Shown: positions 16,976 through 26,107 of the stretch, in pieces
Numbering within the stretch: the first letter of the stretch is position 1
Layout of the letters: every line of letters starts with the position of its first letter
Assembly: GCF_003202285.1 (NCBI RefSeq)
Contig: NZ_MASW01000007.1
Span: forward strand, 62,001 to 126,000
Source of the DNA: Prauserella muralis
Lineage (GTDB): Bacteria; Actinomycetota; Actinomycetes; Mycobacteriales; Pseudonocardiaceae
Direction: 5' to 3'
Length of the DNA: 64,000 nt
Program-made: the position numbers and the translations under genes
Notes under the pieces: generated by a model
What the model was told of the DNA's origin: nothing
The model's database searches: none
What the model saw: the letters and a program-made list of their open reading frames with translations, nothing else

Positions 16976-17446
16976 GTGCGAATTTACCTTGGCTCCGATC
17001 ACGCCGGATTCGAACTCAAGAACCACTTTGTCACCAGGCTCACCGATCTCGGTCACGAGGTGATCGACGTCGGCCCCACCGTCTACGACGAGAACGACGA
17101 TTATCCACCGTTCTGCATCGAGGCGGCACGACGCGTTGTCGCCGACAAGGGCAGTCTTGGCGTCGTGATCGGTGGCTCCGGCAACGGGGAGCAGATCGCC
17201 GCCAACAAGGTGCCGGGCGCCCGCGCCGCGCTGACCTGGAACGTGGACACCGCCCGGCTCGCCCGCAGGCACAACAACGCGCTGCTGGCCGGCATCGGCG
17301 CCCGGATGCACGCGGTCGAGGAAGCCGAGCGCATTGTGGAGGCCTTCCTCACCACCGAGTTCGAGGGCGGCCGCCACCAGCGCCGGATCGACCTGCTGTC
17401 CGGCTACGAGCGCACAGGCGAGCCGCCCGCCCTGCCAGGAACATGA
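16976..17446 (+). CDS. rpiB: Ribose-5-phosphate isomerase B
   Basis: Interconverts ribose-5-phosphate and ribulose-5-phosphate, supplying the RuMP acceptor. 156 residues, RpiB/LacAB fold: YLGSDHAGFELK at the N-terminus, GGSGNGEQIAANKVPG in the middle (anion hole; Gly-Ser at the position that holds catalytic Cys in some RpiB proteins, the actinobacterial pattern), and NNALLAGIGARM. GTG start at 16976. Convergent with the HAD phosphatase, with a hairpin between. Confidence 0.93.
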   Translation: MRIYLGSDHAGFELKNHFVTRLTDLGHEVIDVGPTVYDENDDYPPFCIEAARRVVADKGSLGVVIGGSGNGEQIAANKVPGARAALTWNVDTARLARRHNNALLAGIGARMHAVEEAERIVEAFLTTEFEGGRHQRRIDLLSGYERTGEPPALPGT

Positions 17447-17449
17447 CGC

Positions 17450-17487
17450 GCGGGGGCTGCGCGGGTCGTCGCCGGCGTAGCCCCCGC
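17450..17487. terminator. Bidirectional terminator between rpiB and the HAD phosphatase
   Basis: gcgggggct / agcccccgc arms with a 20-nt loop in the 62-nt gap between convergent genes. Confidence 0.75.
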
Positions 17488-17508
17488 CCGCTGTGCCGGA
17501 ACAGGCCG

Positions 17509-18567
17509 CTAGGCGGCGTGGGCCGGCTCGAGCAGACCGAGCTCTCGTTCGATCCCCGCCCACAGGTCCGCGTCGCCGGAGATCGCACGACCGGCGTCGC
17601 GAGCGGCCCAGGCCGTGAGGACGACGGACCGCAACAGCTCGCCGTTGCCCACGGCGCGAGGCATGCGGGGTACGGCGTCCGTCCAGAGGTCCACCGGATG
17701 GCTGGGCGAGGTGGCGCGCAACGGCAGCGCGGGCTCGAGCAGTCCGCTCAGGTCGGCGGCGAGATACGTCGGACGCTCGGGCGGCTCCGCGAAGGCGAGG
17801 TCCCGCAGCCGGGACGCCCCGGTCAGGACGAAGAGCGAGTCGAGCCCGGCCGCGTTGGCGCCCTCGATGTCGGTGTCCAGCCTGTCCCCGCACACCAGAG
17901 TCTCCGGCTGGTCGGTACCGAGCCGGGAGCGGGAGAGGTCGAACAGGGCGGCCTGCGGCTTGCCGACGACGTGCGGTGCCGCGCTGGTCGCCGTTTGCAC
18001 CAAGGCGACCAGCGCGCCGTTGCCGGGCGCCTGCCCGTCGGGCGTCGGCAGCGTGACATCGACGTTCGTCGCCACCCAGGTGATGCCGGATTCGGCGAGA
18101 CGGCTCACCGCCGCGAGCTCGGTCCAGGTGACGTCGACGCCCAGTCCCTGAACGACGGCCTCGACCGGTGTGCCGCCCAGCTCCGCGACGCGAACCGGGG
18201 TCAACCCGGCTTCGGTGAGCGCCAGGGCGACACCCGGCCCTCCCACCGCACACACGCGCGCTCCCGGGGCCAGTCGCTCCGCCAGGTGCGCCGCGGCCGC
18301 CTGCGAACTCGTGACCACCGACCAGCCGCGCGGTGCTAGACCCAGCCCGCGAAGGTGATCGCCCACCTGTTCAGGAGGACGGGAGGCGTTGTTGGTCGCG
18401 AACACGACCGGGGTGCCGTCGGCCGTCAGCTGGTTGAGGGTCTCCACCGCATGGGGAACGGCCCTGGAGCCGCGGTAGACCACACCGTCGAGATCACAGA
18501 TCAGTCCGCGGTAGCGCGCGATGAGGGTCTCGGCCAGGACGGGCGGCGTGGTGGCGTCACTCGTCAT
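17509..18567 (-). CDS. HAD-superfamily sugar-phosphate phosphatase (NagD/phosphoglycolate-phosphatase type)
   Basis: 352 residues, HAD-IIA type: GLICDLDGVVYRGS (nucleophile Asp), VVFATNNASRPPEQV (motif II) and VCGDRLDTDIEGAN (motif IV, Mg binding). The family includes 2-phosphoglycolate and 4-nitrophenyl phosphatases; the substrate here is unknown. The ATG at 18567 overlaps the stop of the upstream GlpX-like gene by 4 nt (ATGA), so the two are translationally coupled, suggesting a shared phosphatase function in the sugar-phosphate pool. Confidence 0.85.
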   Translation of the reverse strand: MTSDATTPPVLAETLIARYRGLICDLDGVVYRGSRAVPHAVETLNQLTADGTPVVFATNNASRPPEQVGDHLRGLGLAPRGWSVVTSSQAAAAHLAERLAPGARVCAVGGPGVALALTEAGLTPVRVAELGGTPVEAVVQGLGVDVTWTELAAVSRLAESGITWVATNVDVTLPTPDGQAPGNGALVALVQTATSAAPHVVGKPQAALFDLSRSRLGTDQPETLVCGDRLDTDIEGANAAGLDSLFVLTGASRLRDLAFAEPPERPTYLAADLSGLLEPALPLRATSPSHPVDLWTDAVPRMPRAVGNGELLRSVVLTAWAARDAGRAISGDADLWAGIERELGLLEPAHAA

Positions 18568-19604
18568 GCGAACTGGTGCTCCTCGTGCCCCCGCCACCGG
18601 GAGTGCCGGTGTTCGGACTTGACGATCCGCACCGTGTCCGGGTTCGAACACAGCACAATGGACTGTGTGATGGCCCGGCCGGAGTGGTGCTGTATCCCGG
18701 GCAGCACCTCGCTGTCGGTGACCCCCGTGGCGCAGAACACGATGCTCTCGCCGCGCACCAGGTCCTGGGTGTGCAGAACCTCGCCGACGGCGGGACCGGT
18801 GTCGCTGTGCTCGGGGCCCCCGGGCCGCGGCCGGGCCTGCAGCGACCCACCCAGGCAGGACAGGGCCGCCGCGGCGATGACTCCCTCCGCTGCTCCCCCG
18901 GTGCCCAGCAGCATGTCCACCGGGCTTTCGCGCAGCGCGGGAGCGATCGCTCCCGCGACCTCACCGCCCTCGACCAGGTGGACCCGCGCACCAGCCTCGT
19001 GGATGTCGTGCACGAGTTTCCGATGCCAGGGCCGGTTGAGGACCGCGACGACGACATCCGGCACCCGGACACCCTTGGCCGCGGCAACGGCTCGCAGGTT
19101 CTGCGCCACCGGGCGGTCGATGTCGACGACGTCGGCGAGGTGGGGCCCGACGGCCAGCTTCTCCATGGAGCGAACGGGCGACGGGTCGTACAACCCGCCG
19201 CGCTCGGCCACCGCGATGGCCGCGAGCGCGGTCGGCACATCCCTGGCGGCCGACAGCGCGGCCCCGCCGACGCTGATCCCGACGTCGCAGGCCGGCCCTG
19301 CACCGGCGCCGATCTCGGCACCCGCGGAACGCGGCTGCCCACCCTCATCGACCACGACGACACCGCGCATCGACACCGACGTGATCAGCCTGTGCACCGT
19401 GCCGGCGGCGGCGACCTTGCCACGGTTCTCGTCGCCGTGCCCGACCCACCGGCCGGCCGCGACAGCGGCGGCCTCGGTGACCGGCACGAGTTCGAGAGCG
19501 AGAGCGTGATCGGGCCCGCCGGTTCCGGCGGACGCACCGAGGTACCGCTCCTCGGTACGGAAACCGCCGGTGGTCCCGGGGACTGGCCATCCCGTGGTTC
19601 TCAT
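18564..19604 (-). CDS. GlpX-like bisphosphatase paralogue with degenerate active site
   Basis: 346 residues alignable to GlpX (1697-729) over the full length: MRGVVVVDEG, DVPTALAAIAVAERGG and LLGTGGAAEGVIAAAA. The metal/phosphate motif DPLEGT of the intact copy is replaced by SVGGAA, and the D-D-APML stretch by QPRSAG; two acidic ligands are lost while the Glu of DEG and of AAEG remain. Activity as a bisphosphatase is therefore doubtful; it may be regulatory or act on another substrate. The ATG at 19604 with GAGTGAGG upstream is preferred to a longer start. It is coupled to the HAD gene and lies 78 nt after the aldolase. Confidence 0.8.
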   Translation of the reverse strand: MRTTGWPVPGTTGGFRTEERYLGASAGTGGPDHALALELVPVTEAAAVAAGRWVGHGDENRGKVAAAGTVHRLITSVSMRGVVVVDEGGQPRSAGAEIGAGAGPACDVGISVGGAALSAARDVPTALAAIAVAERGGLYDPSPVRSMEKLAVGPHLADVVDIDRPVAQNLRAVAAAKGVRVPDVVVAVLNRPWHRKLVHDIHEAGARVHLVEGGEVAGAIAPALRESPVDMLLGTGGAAEGVIAAAALSCLGGSLQARPRPGGPEHSDTGPAVGEVLHTQDLVRGESIVFCATGVTDSEVLPGIQHHSGRAITQSIVLCSNPDTVRIVKSEHRHSRWRGHEEHQFA

Positions 19605-19642
19605 CAACCTCACTCCGCTCAGACACGGGTCAGGAGCGTCGA

Positions 19643-19675
19643 AGCCGGGGCGACCGCACCGCGGCCGCCCCGGCT
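19643..19675 (-). terminator. Hairpin after the aldolase gene
   Basis: Perfect 10-bp arms (agccggggcg / cgccccggct) 8 nt past the aldolase stop and before the GlpX-like gene. Likely attenuator giving more aldolase than downstream product. Confidence 0.65.
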
Positions 19676-19682
19676 CGAGCAC

Positions 19683-20660
19683 TCAGCGGGCGGCCGCGTT
19701 GGCAACGGCTCGCTCGGAGAGGGCCTGCTGGGCGGCGGCCCAGTTGCCCTCATCGCCCCGCCACGTCTCCAGTGCCGGCCCGACCAGCGCCCGGCCGAAC
19801 GAGTACGTGAGCTCCCAGGGAAGCGGATCGAGCTTCTGCATCGCCGCGAGGTGCTGCGTCGCGAGTTCCGGACTCTGCCCGCCCGAGAGGAATGCGATAC
19901 CCGGTACGGACGGCGGCACGGTCGCGTGCAGAGCGTCCACTGTGGCCCTGGCGACATCCGTCACCGTGGGCCGTTCCCCGCTGTCGGACCCGGGCACCAC
20001 CATGTTGGGTTTGAGGACGATGCCGTCCAGCTGCACCTGCATCAGGTCGAGCTCCTCGAACAACGACTCCAGCACGGAGGTCGTCACCTCCTGGCAGCGC
20101 GCCAGCGAGTGGGACCCGTCCATCAGCACCTCGGGTTCCACGATCGGCACCAGGCCACCCTCCTGGCACAGGCCGGCATACCGCGCCAGTGCGTGCACGT
20201 TCGCACGCACGGCCCTGGCGGACGGCCGGTTGTCGCCGATCGTGATGACCGCGCGCCACTTGGCGAACGTCGCGCCGCCGCGCACGTACGCCGCGACTCG
20301 TTCGCGCAGTCCGTCGAGCCCCTCGGTGACCTTTTCGTCCGGGGCTCCCGCCAGCGGCTTGGCGCCGGTGTCGACCTTGATGCCGGCCAGGATTCCCAGT
20401 TCATCCAGATACTCCGGGAACGTGCGGCCGTTGGCCAGTTTCTGATGGAAGGTCTCGTCGGCAAGAATGACGCCGCTGACCGATTCCGCGAGCTGCGGGG
20501 TGGTGACAATCAACTCCCGGTAGACTCGGCGGTTTTCCTCGGTCGGTTCGACTCCGACCTTCTCCAGCCGGGACGACATCGTCCCGATGCTCTCGTCAGC
20601 AGCGAGGATGCCGCGCCTGTTGGAGACGAGCGTACGTGCAATCTTGTTCAGAGCTGACAT
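19683..20660 (-). CDS. fda: Class I fructose-bisphosphate aldolase
   Basis: Cleaves fructose-1,6-bisphosphate to triose phosphates through a Schiff base, with no metal. 325 residues. Conserved motifs: GILAADESIGTM, GIKVDTGAK, KWRAVITIGD, PIVEPEVLMDG, DGIVLKPNMVVPG (Schiff-base Lys) and FLSGGQSPE. The ATG at 20660 is preferred, with CAGGAGG 12 nt upstream. It completes the cleavage branch of the RuMP cycle together with pfk. First gene of an aldolase-GlpX-like-HAD run; a LysR gene lies directly upstream in the same direction. Confidence 0.94.
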   Translation of the reverse strand: MSALNKIARTLVSNRRGILAADESIGTMSSRLEKVGVEPTEENRRVYRELIVTTPQLAESVSGVILADETFHQKLANGRTFPEYLDELGILAGIKVDTGAKPLAGAPDEKVTEGLDGLRERVAAYVRGGATFAKWRAVITIGDNRPSARAVRANVHALARYAGLCQEGGLVPIVEPEVLMDGSHSLARCQEVTTSVLESLFEELDLMQVQLDGIVLKPNMVVPGSDSGERPTVTDVARATVDALHATVPPSVPGIAFLSGGQSPELATQHLAAMQKLDPLPWELTYSFGRALVGPALETWRGDEGNWAAAQQALSERAVANAAAR

Positions 20661-20727
20661 CGATCGTTGATCCTCCTGCACTCGACACCGGCACGGTGTG
20701 GACGTTCGTCAATCGTTCCGGTTTGGT

Positions 20728-21735
20728 CTAGGTTTTCGCGGTTGTTTCCGGCTCCAGGAGAAGGCTTGCCTTCGTGGCCTGACCGGGCAGTAGAACAGGC
20801 ATCGGACTGCCCTTCGACGCGGCGATCTCCACCAGCTCCCGCGCGTATTCGGGGAGTCCGCGGCCCTCGCTCCAGGCCGCATAGATCGGCTTCGCGGGCA
20901 GCTCCCGGTCGACGGCGACCATCTTCAGTCTTTCCTCGGCGAGTTCGGACCGCACGGTGGAGATGTTCAGCACGGTCACCCGCTGGCTTGTCGCGACGGC
21001 TTGCTTGATCGCGGCGCTGGACGGCAGTTCGACGTAGCTCCCCGCGACACCCGCGGTCCTCAGCAGCTCATCCGTGAACTCCCGGAGCCCCGAGCCGCGC
21101 TCGCGCAGAACGAGCGGAGCGGACGCCAGCTCCTTCACCGTCACGGGACTCTGCCTCCTCGACCACGGATGCTTCGACCCGACCACCACGGCCAGCCTGT
21201 CGTCGCAGATGTAGCGGGTCTCCATGTCATCGCCGAACTGCTGCTGCACACGGCTGCCCGCCTGGCACCAGCCGTCGATGAACGCGAGATCGACGTGACC
21301 CGCACGGATCAGCTGGCGCAGCGCGTCGACATTGCCGGCCTGCACCTCGACACGGGCCTCACCGAACGAGAACCCGGACCGGTTCAGCCATTCCGGGATC
21401 AAATGCTCGGAGATGGCCGGGCTGCCCGCAATCCGTAGCCGTTTCGCCTCTGACGACCGGGACGCCGATCCGAACTCCAGCAACTCTCGGGCCGCTTGCA
21501 TCACGTTGCGGGCGTACTTCGCCAGCATTTCTCCTTCCTCGGTGAGCTTCGATCCCGTAGGAGAGCGCTCCAACAGCCTCAGGCCCAGCCGGCGTTCCAT
21601 CGCACTGATGCGGATGCTGGCTGCCGGCTGTGAAAGGCTGTGCGCCTGAGCGGCCTTTCCCACGCTGCCGTAGCTCGCCACGGACAGCAGTAGATCGAGG
21701 TCAGCGAGCTGAGGCATCTTTGACGGTAGAACCAC
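20728..21735 (-). CDS. LysR-family transcriptional regulator
   Basis: 335 residues: N-terminal winged helix (residues 8-66, YGSVGKAAQAHSLSQPAASIRI) and an effector domain resembling the CbbR/CysB branch (LRIAGSPAISEHLIPEWL, APLVLRERGSGLREF). The GTG at 21735 follows AGAGGTG. It is immediately upstream of, and co-oriented with, the aldolase (67-nt gap), so it may control that run in response to a sugar phosphate, as CbbR does for the Calvin cycle; this is inference. Confidence 0.88.
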   Translation of the reverse strand: MVLPSKMPQLADLDLLLSVASYGSVGKAAQAHSLSQPAASIRISAMERRLGLRLLERSPTGSKLTEEGEMLAKYARNVMQAARELLEFGSASRSSEAKRLRIAGSPAISEHLIPEWLNRSGFSFGEARVEVQAGNVDALRQLIRAGHVDLAFIDGWCQAGSRVQQQFGDDMETRYICDDRLAVVVGSKHPWSRRQSPVTVKELASAPLVLRERGSGLREFTDELLRTAGVAGSYVELPSSAAIKQAVATSQRVTVLNISTVRSELAEERLKMVAVDRELPAKPIYAAWSEGRGLPEYARELVEIAASKGSPMPVLLPGQATKASLLLEPETTAKT

Positions 21736-22163
21736 GATTCACCTCTCACTCCAGACTTCGTCATACGGTTGCCTGTGGTCGGAAATGCTTCGGCCTGCGA
21801 GGGAATGCCGGAAGGCAGTGGCCGATCGCACCGTCGACGCGCGGTGTGCACTGAGCTTGCCCGGACGCGGTGCGCGGGGTCAATCTGTTGGACACGAACG
21901 CGCGCCGTGCGCGTATGAACGGTGTGCACCGCGCTACCTGCGGGTCGTGCGGGAAATCAAACGGCGGCGATTCCACTTCCACGATGTCGGCCCGGAAAAA
22001 CCGCCGGCAGCCGAGCGTTCACACCTCTGCTCGTGGCAATATCAGGACCGTTTGTCATCGATTCCCTGCCACTCGTTCGGCCCGGTTGCCGAAAACGCGG
22101 CGTCGTGGCCACGGCCGGCGACACAGTCGTGTCCTCAGCACCCACGCGCCACGAGTTTCTCCG
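21736..22163. other. Intergenic region upstream of the LysR gene
   Basis: 428 nt without a supported gene, between the end of the M1 peptidase and the LysR start. No hairpin or repeat stands out. Confidence 0.5.
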
Positions 22164-24707
22164 TCAGCGGTCCCTGCCCGCCGTGTCGCAGGCTCGTGCG
22201 GCCTGCATGATGACGAGCTCGGTTCGCTCCTCGCTCACCACCTTGCGTACGTTCTCGGGGAGCAGGTCGTGTCCCAGCAGGGCATCGGTACCCGCGAGTA
22301 CGCTGTGCTCGGCGGTCGTGAAACGGGGATAGAGCGCGCGGGCGAACGCCAGCAGGAACTCGGTGTCCGCGGTTCCTGCCATGCTCTCCAATGCCCGCAT
22401 GTAGCGCTCCGCGTACGGGGTGAGCAGCTCCTCCTGCTCCGGTTGCCGCAGCCCCGCCATGATGGCCTTGCGTTCCACGAGCGAGAAGCCGTCGCCGAAC
22501 AACCGCGTCCAGGCTTCTTCCTTGGCGGCGGGCATGGGGCGTGCGGCTTGCGCCAGCAGCGCGTTCCGGCGTCCACTGTCGCCAGGATCGGCTTCCACCG
22601 CGGTGTCCAGTAGTCCGTCGATGTCGGCTCCGATCGATGCGAGGCGGAACAATGCCCGCCACCGCAGGTCGCGATCGACGTCCAGCCCTGTCCAGGGAGA
22701 CCGGCCGCACACCAGCTCGCCCAGCAGCTGGTGACTGCCGGGGTGAAGGAGGTCCACCAGTGCGCGGGCGAGTACCAGCTGGCGATCGCTGCCCGGAGCG
22801 GCACCGGCCAGCTGATCGCGGACCTGGTTTGCCATGCCCGCCAGCGTTCGGCAGCTGCTGGACGGATCACCGTAGACCCGCACGGCGTGCACGGCGCGCT
22901 CCAGCAGCGCCTCCATGACGCCGGCATCGCTCTCGTTCAGTCCATGCGTGAGGACGGCCGATGCGTAGCTGCGCGCGGGCAGGCGCGCGTCGAGCAGGTC
23001 GTCCCACAACGCTCCCCAGACGACTGCTCGCGCCTGCCGGTCGTCCAGTGCGGAAAGGCTGCGCAATGCCGTCAGCCGGGACCGGGCATCCAGCCGGACC
23101 TTGACGTAGCTCACCGCGTCGGCATTGGGCAGTATCAGGTCCGGGCTCGCTCCACCGAACACGGCGAGCTCCCGTTCGCACTCGCCGGGACCGAGGGTCA
23201 CGTGCGCGCGTCGACGCAGCACCAGCCGGCCCTCCTCGGCGTCATACGCGGCGAGTCCCAGGTTCAGCCTGCGTGGTGGAACATGCGGGTCGGCAACCTG
23301 CACAACCCTGTCCCCGTCCGCGCGGCGGGAGACCTCGACCGTGTCGATACCGCTGCGCAGCAGCCACTCGTCGGCCCAGTCGCCCAGATCGTCGGTCCCG
23401 ACCTGCTCCAGCGCGGCCACGAAGTCGGCGAGGTCGGCGTTTCCCCACGCGTGCGCTCGCAGATACCCCCGCACACCGGCGACGAAGGAGTCCCAGCCCA
23501 GACGCGCGGCGAGGTCCCGGAGTACCGCTGCGCCCTTCCTGTACACGATCGGGCCGAAGTTCGACCTCGCGGCGTCGGTGTCGGCGGTGTCGACCCGGAT
23601 CGCGTGGCTGGTGGGCAGCCGGTCGCCATGCCGGGCTATCGGCAGCGAGTGGTGCGCGAAACCGGCCCAGCCTTCCCCGTACGGCGTCGCCTCGGGCTGC
23701 GCGACGACCGACATCATGGTCGCGAAGGCCTCGTTCAGCCAGAGGTCGTCCCACCAGCGCATCGTCACGTAGTCGCCGAACCACATGTGCGCCATCTCGT
23801 GCATGAGCAGCTCGGCTCGTCGCCGCCTCTTGTCCTCCGTGACGCGGTCGCGGAACAGGAATCGCTCGTTGAGCGTCACGCAGCCCGGGTGCTCCATTCC
23901 TCCGAAGGTGTACTCGGGCGCGAACACGTGGTCGTACTTGGCGAACGGGTACGGAAGGTCGAACAGCCCGGTGTAGAAGTCGAGACCACGGCTGATGACG
24001 TCGAACAGCTCGGGAGCCTGGTCAGTCAGCTCGTCGACGAGAGACTGCCGCGCGTACAGCGCCAGCGGCACGCCGCCGTGTGCCGACTGCACCCGACGGA
24101 ACGGGCCGGCGGCGACGGCCACCAGGTACGGCGGCAGCGGTGGCGTGCGATCGAAGCGCCTTGCCACCCGCCCGCCTCCGAGTGAGACCGTCTCGATGTC
24201 GTTGGCGTTGGCGACCACCGACCAGTGATCCTCGGCGACGACGGTCAGGTCGACCCGTGCCTTGAGGTCGGGCTGGTCGAAACACGCGAACACCGTGTGC
24301 GCCGCGAAGGGCTCGAACTTGGTGTGCACGTACACCTGCCCGTCGAGCGGGTCGTGGAACCGATGCAGTCCCTCGCCCGTTCGGGAGTACGACGCGGTGC
24401 CGGCCACTCGAACCGTGTTGGCGCCGGGCCGAACGTCCAGCCGGATGCGCGTCCCGTCGTGCACGTGCGGCCCCAGCTCCCGGCCGTTGCATTCGACCGA
24501 CTCGGCCTCTCCCACGAAGTCGAGGAAGACGCACGCGCTCCCGGACCGGGCCTGGAAGCGGATCTCCGTGCTCGTCGCGAACGTCCGCTCGCCTGCCGTC
24601 AGATCGAGTTCTACCGCGTAGTGCACGTCGGCGACCTCGGCCGAGCGCGCTGCCGCCGCGTCCTGTGTCAGTTTGCTCCTGGCGGCGCCCGGGCTGTCGA
24701 ACGCCAT
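22164..24707 (-). CDS. pepN: M1-family aminopeptidase, last gene of the pqq operon
   Basis: 847-residue zinc aminopeptidase of the actinobacterial PepN type, cytoplasmic. Zinc site HEMAHMWFGDYV...WLNEAF (HExxH plus distal Glu); the substrate-recognition motif reads GGMEHPG rather than GAMEN, common in this branch. An ERAP1-like helical C-terminus follows. It starts 3 nt after pqqE, so it belongs to the pqqBCDE operon. PQQ needs a protease to trim the crosslinked PqqA; operons elsewhere carry PqqF/G-type M16 peptidases, so this M1 enzyme may fill that role. It could also be the general PepN. Confidence 0.9.
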   Translation of the reverse strand: MAFDSPGAARSKLTQDAAAARSAEVADVHYAVELDLTAGERTFATSTEIRFQARSGSACVFLDFVGEAESVECNGRELGPHVHDGTRIRLDVRPGANTVRVAGTASYSRTGEGLHRFHDPLDGQVYVHTKFEPFAAHTVFACFDQPDLKARVDLTVVAEDHWSVVANANDIETVSLGGGRVARRFDRTPPLPPYLVAVAAGPFRRVQSAHGGVPLALYARQSLVDELTDQAPELFDVISRGLDFYTGLFDLPYPFAKYDHVFAPEYTFGGMEHPGCVTLNERFLFRDRVTEDKRRRRAELLMHEMAHMWFGDYVTMRWWDDLWLNEAFATMMSVVAQPEATPYGEGWAGFAHHSLPIARHGDRLPTSHAIRVDTADTDAARSNFGPIVYRKGAAVLRDLAARLGWDSFVAGVRGYLRAHAWGNADLADFVAALEQVGTDDLGDWADEWLLRSGIDTVEVSRRADGDRVVQVADPHVPPRRLNLGLAAYDAEEGRLVLRRRAHVTLGPGECERELAVFGGASPDLILPNADAVSYVKVRLDARSRLTALRSLSALDDRQARAVVWGALWDDLLDARLPARSYASAVLTHGLNESDAGVMEALLERAVHAVRVYGDPSSSCRTLAGMANQVRDQLAGAAPGSDRQLVLARALVDLLHPGSHQLLGELVCGRSPWTGLDVDRDLRWRALFRLASIGADIDGLLDTAVEADPGDSGRRNALLAQAARPMPAAKEEAWTRLFGDGFSLVERKAIMAGLRQPEQEELLTPYAERYMRALESMAGTADTEFLLAFARALYPRFTTAEHSVLAGTDALLGHDLLPENVRKVVSEERTELVIMQAARACDTAGRDR

Positions 24708-24710
24708 GGC

Positions 24711-25832
24711 CTACCTCCGCACGGGCGCACGCGGGCGGCGGTACACCAGCTTCTCGCGGTCCGGCTCGCCGCCCTCTCCGACGTCCGCCCGATTGGCACG
24801 GGCCAGAGCGTCCTGGATCAGGTGATGGTCGGGCGAGTGCACGCACACGGGGTCGGTGCGTGCCGGGTCACCGGTCAGTGCGAAGGCCTGGCAACGGCAT
24901 CCGCCGAAGTCCGTCTCCTTGCGCGGGCAGCTCCGGCAGGGGTCGGCCATCCACTCGGTTCCCCGGAATGCCTCGAACGCCTCGGATTTCGACCAGATCC
25001 ACTCGAGATCGTGGTCGCGGACCGAGACGAACTCCATGGTCGTGATCTCCGCGGCCACCGGACACGGATAGACCATCCCATCCGGGGCGACGGTCAGCGC
25101 GGTCTGCGCCCAGCCGCCCATGCAGGGCTTCGGATACCGCTCGTAGTAGTCCGGGAGGATCCAGAGGAGCTCCATGTGCTCCCCCAGCTCGGCCTTCCGG
25201 CGTTCGTACACGCCGACCGCTTCGTCCAGCTGGGCCCTGCTCGGCATCAGCAGGTCGCGATTGCGCAGAGCCCAGCCGTAGTACTGGGTGTTCGCGAGCT
25301 CCAGGCGTTCGGCGCCCCACGCCACACAGACGTCGATGATCGCGTCCAGCCGCGACAGGTTCAGCCGGTGCAGGACCACGTTCATGTTCAACGGCAGCCC
25401 GGATTCGCGAATGATGCGTGCGGCTTCCTCCTTCTTGTCGAATCGCCTGCTGGCCGCCACCAGGTCCGTCGACTCGGCCGCATCGCCCTGAATGCTCAGC
25501 TGCGCGCTGTTGAGCCCCGCCGCTACCAGCGACCGCGCCCGGCTCTCCGTCAGCCCGAGGCCGCTGGTGATCAGGTTGGTGTACAGGCCGCGCCTGCGGC
25601 ACTCGGCGACCAGCGTCTCCAGATCGCCGCGCACCAGGGGTTCACCACCGGAGAAGTGGACCTGCACGACACCGAGCGCGGCTGCCTCGCCGATCACCCG
25701 CAACCAATCGCCGGTGGTCAGCTCGTCGTCTCGGTCACGCAACGCCAGCGGGTTGGAGCAGTAGACGCAGTGCAACGGGCATTGGTGTGTTACTTCGGCC
25801 AGCAGGCCAAACGGCTGCGGCACAGGGTTCAT
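24711..25832 (-). CDS. pqqE: PqqA peptide cyclase PqqE (radical SAM)
   Basis: Forms the Glu-Tyr carbon-carbon crosslink in PqqA. 373 residues. Radical SAM cluster CPLHCVYC (CxxxCxxC) near residue 18, SAM motif HFSGGEPLVRGD, and C-terminal SPASM cysteines CMGGW, PCPVA, CRSCPRKETDFGGCRCQ. The ATG at 25832 overlaps the pqqD stop by 4 nt (ATGA); longer in-frame starts run antisense-like through pqqD and are rejected. Confidence 0.96.
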   Translation of the reverse strand: MNPVPQPFGLLAEVTHQCPLHCVYCSNPLALRDRDDELTTGDWLRVIGEAAALGVVQVHFSGGEPLVRGDLETLVAECRRRGLYTNLITSGLGLTESRARSLVAAGLNSAQLSIQGDAAESTDLVAASRRFDKKEEAARIIRESGLPLNMNVVLHRLNLSRLDAIIDVCVAWGAERLELANTQYYGWALRNRDLLMPSRAQLDEAVGVYERRKAELGEHMELLWILPDYYERYPKPCMGGWAQTALTVAPDGMVYPCPVAAEITTMEFVSVRDHDLEWIWSKSEAFEAFRGTEWMADPCRSCPRKETDFGGCRCQAFALTGDPARTDPVCVHSPDHHLIQDALARANRADVGEGGEPDREKLVYRRPRAPVRR

Positions 25833-26107
25833 GTGACCACCACCCAGCCGCGCCCACGCGCATCCTTGAGAAACGTCATCACGTCGTTGGCGAGATCGGC
25901 CGCGTCGAAATCGTGTTCGAGCTGCGCGATCACGTCCTGCACGGTCCGGCTGCCGTCGCACAACCCCAGGATCGCGGCCCCCGACTTGTTCAACAGCACC
26001 ACCCGCTCGGGGAGCAGGAGCAACTCCACGTCCCGGACACTGTCGTGCCTGAGCATCGCCTTGGTTGCCAGCTTCGGGACGGCGGTCAATTCGGATTCGT
26101 CCATCAT
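25829..26107 (-). CDS. pqqD: PqqD peptide chaperone
   Basis: 92 residues; binds PqqA and presents it to PqqE. RiPP-recognition fold with LLLLPERVVLLNKSGAAIL and the helical RTVQDVIAQLEHDF segment. Its start overlaps the pqqC stop and its stop overlaps the pqqE start, which argues for tight translational coupling. Confidence 0.94.
   Translation of the reverse strand: MMDESELTAVPKLATKAMLRHDSVRDVELLLLPERVVLLNKSGAAILGLCDGSRTVQDVIAQLEHDFDAADLANDVMTFLKDARGRGWVVVT

Noticed and set aside
18564-19682. Treating the second GlpX as a normal fructose bisphosphatase
   Set aside because: Key acidic residues of the DPxEGT motif are replaced; a confident enzyme name is not justified.
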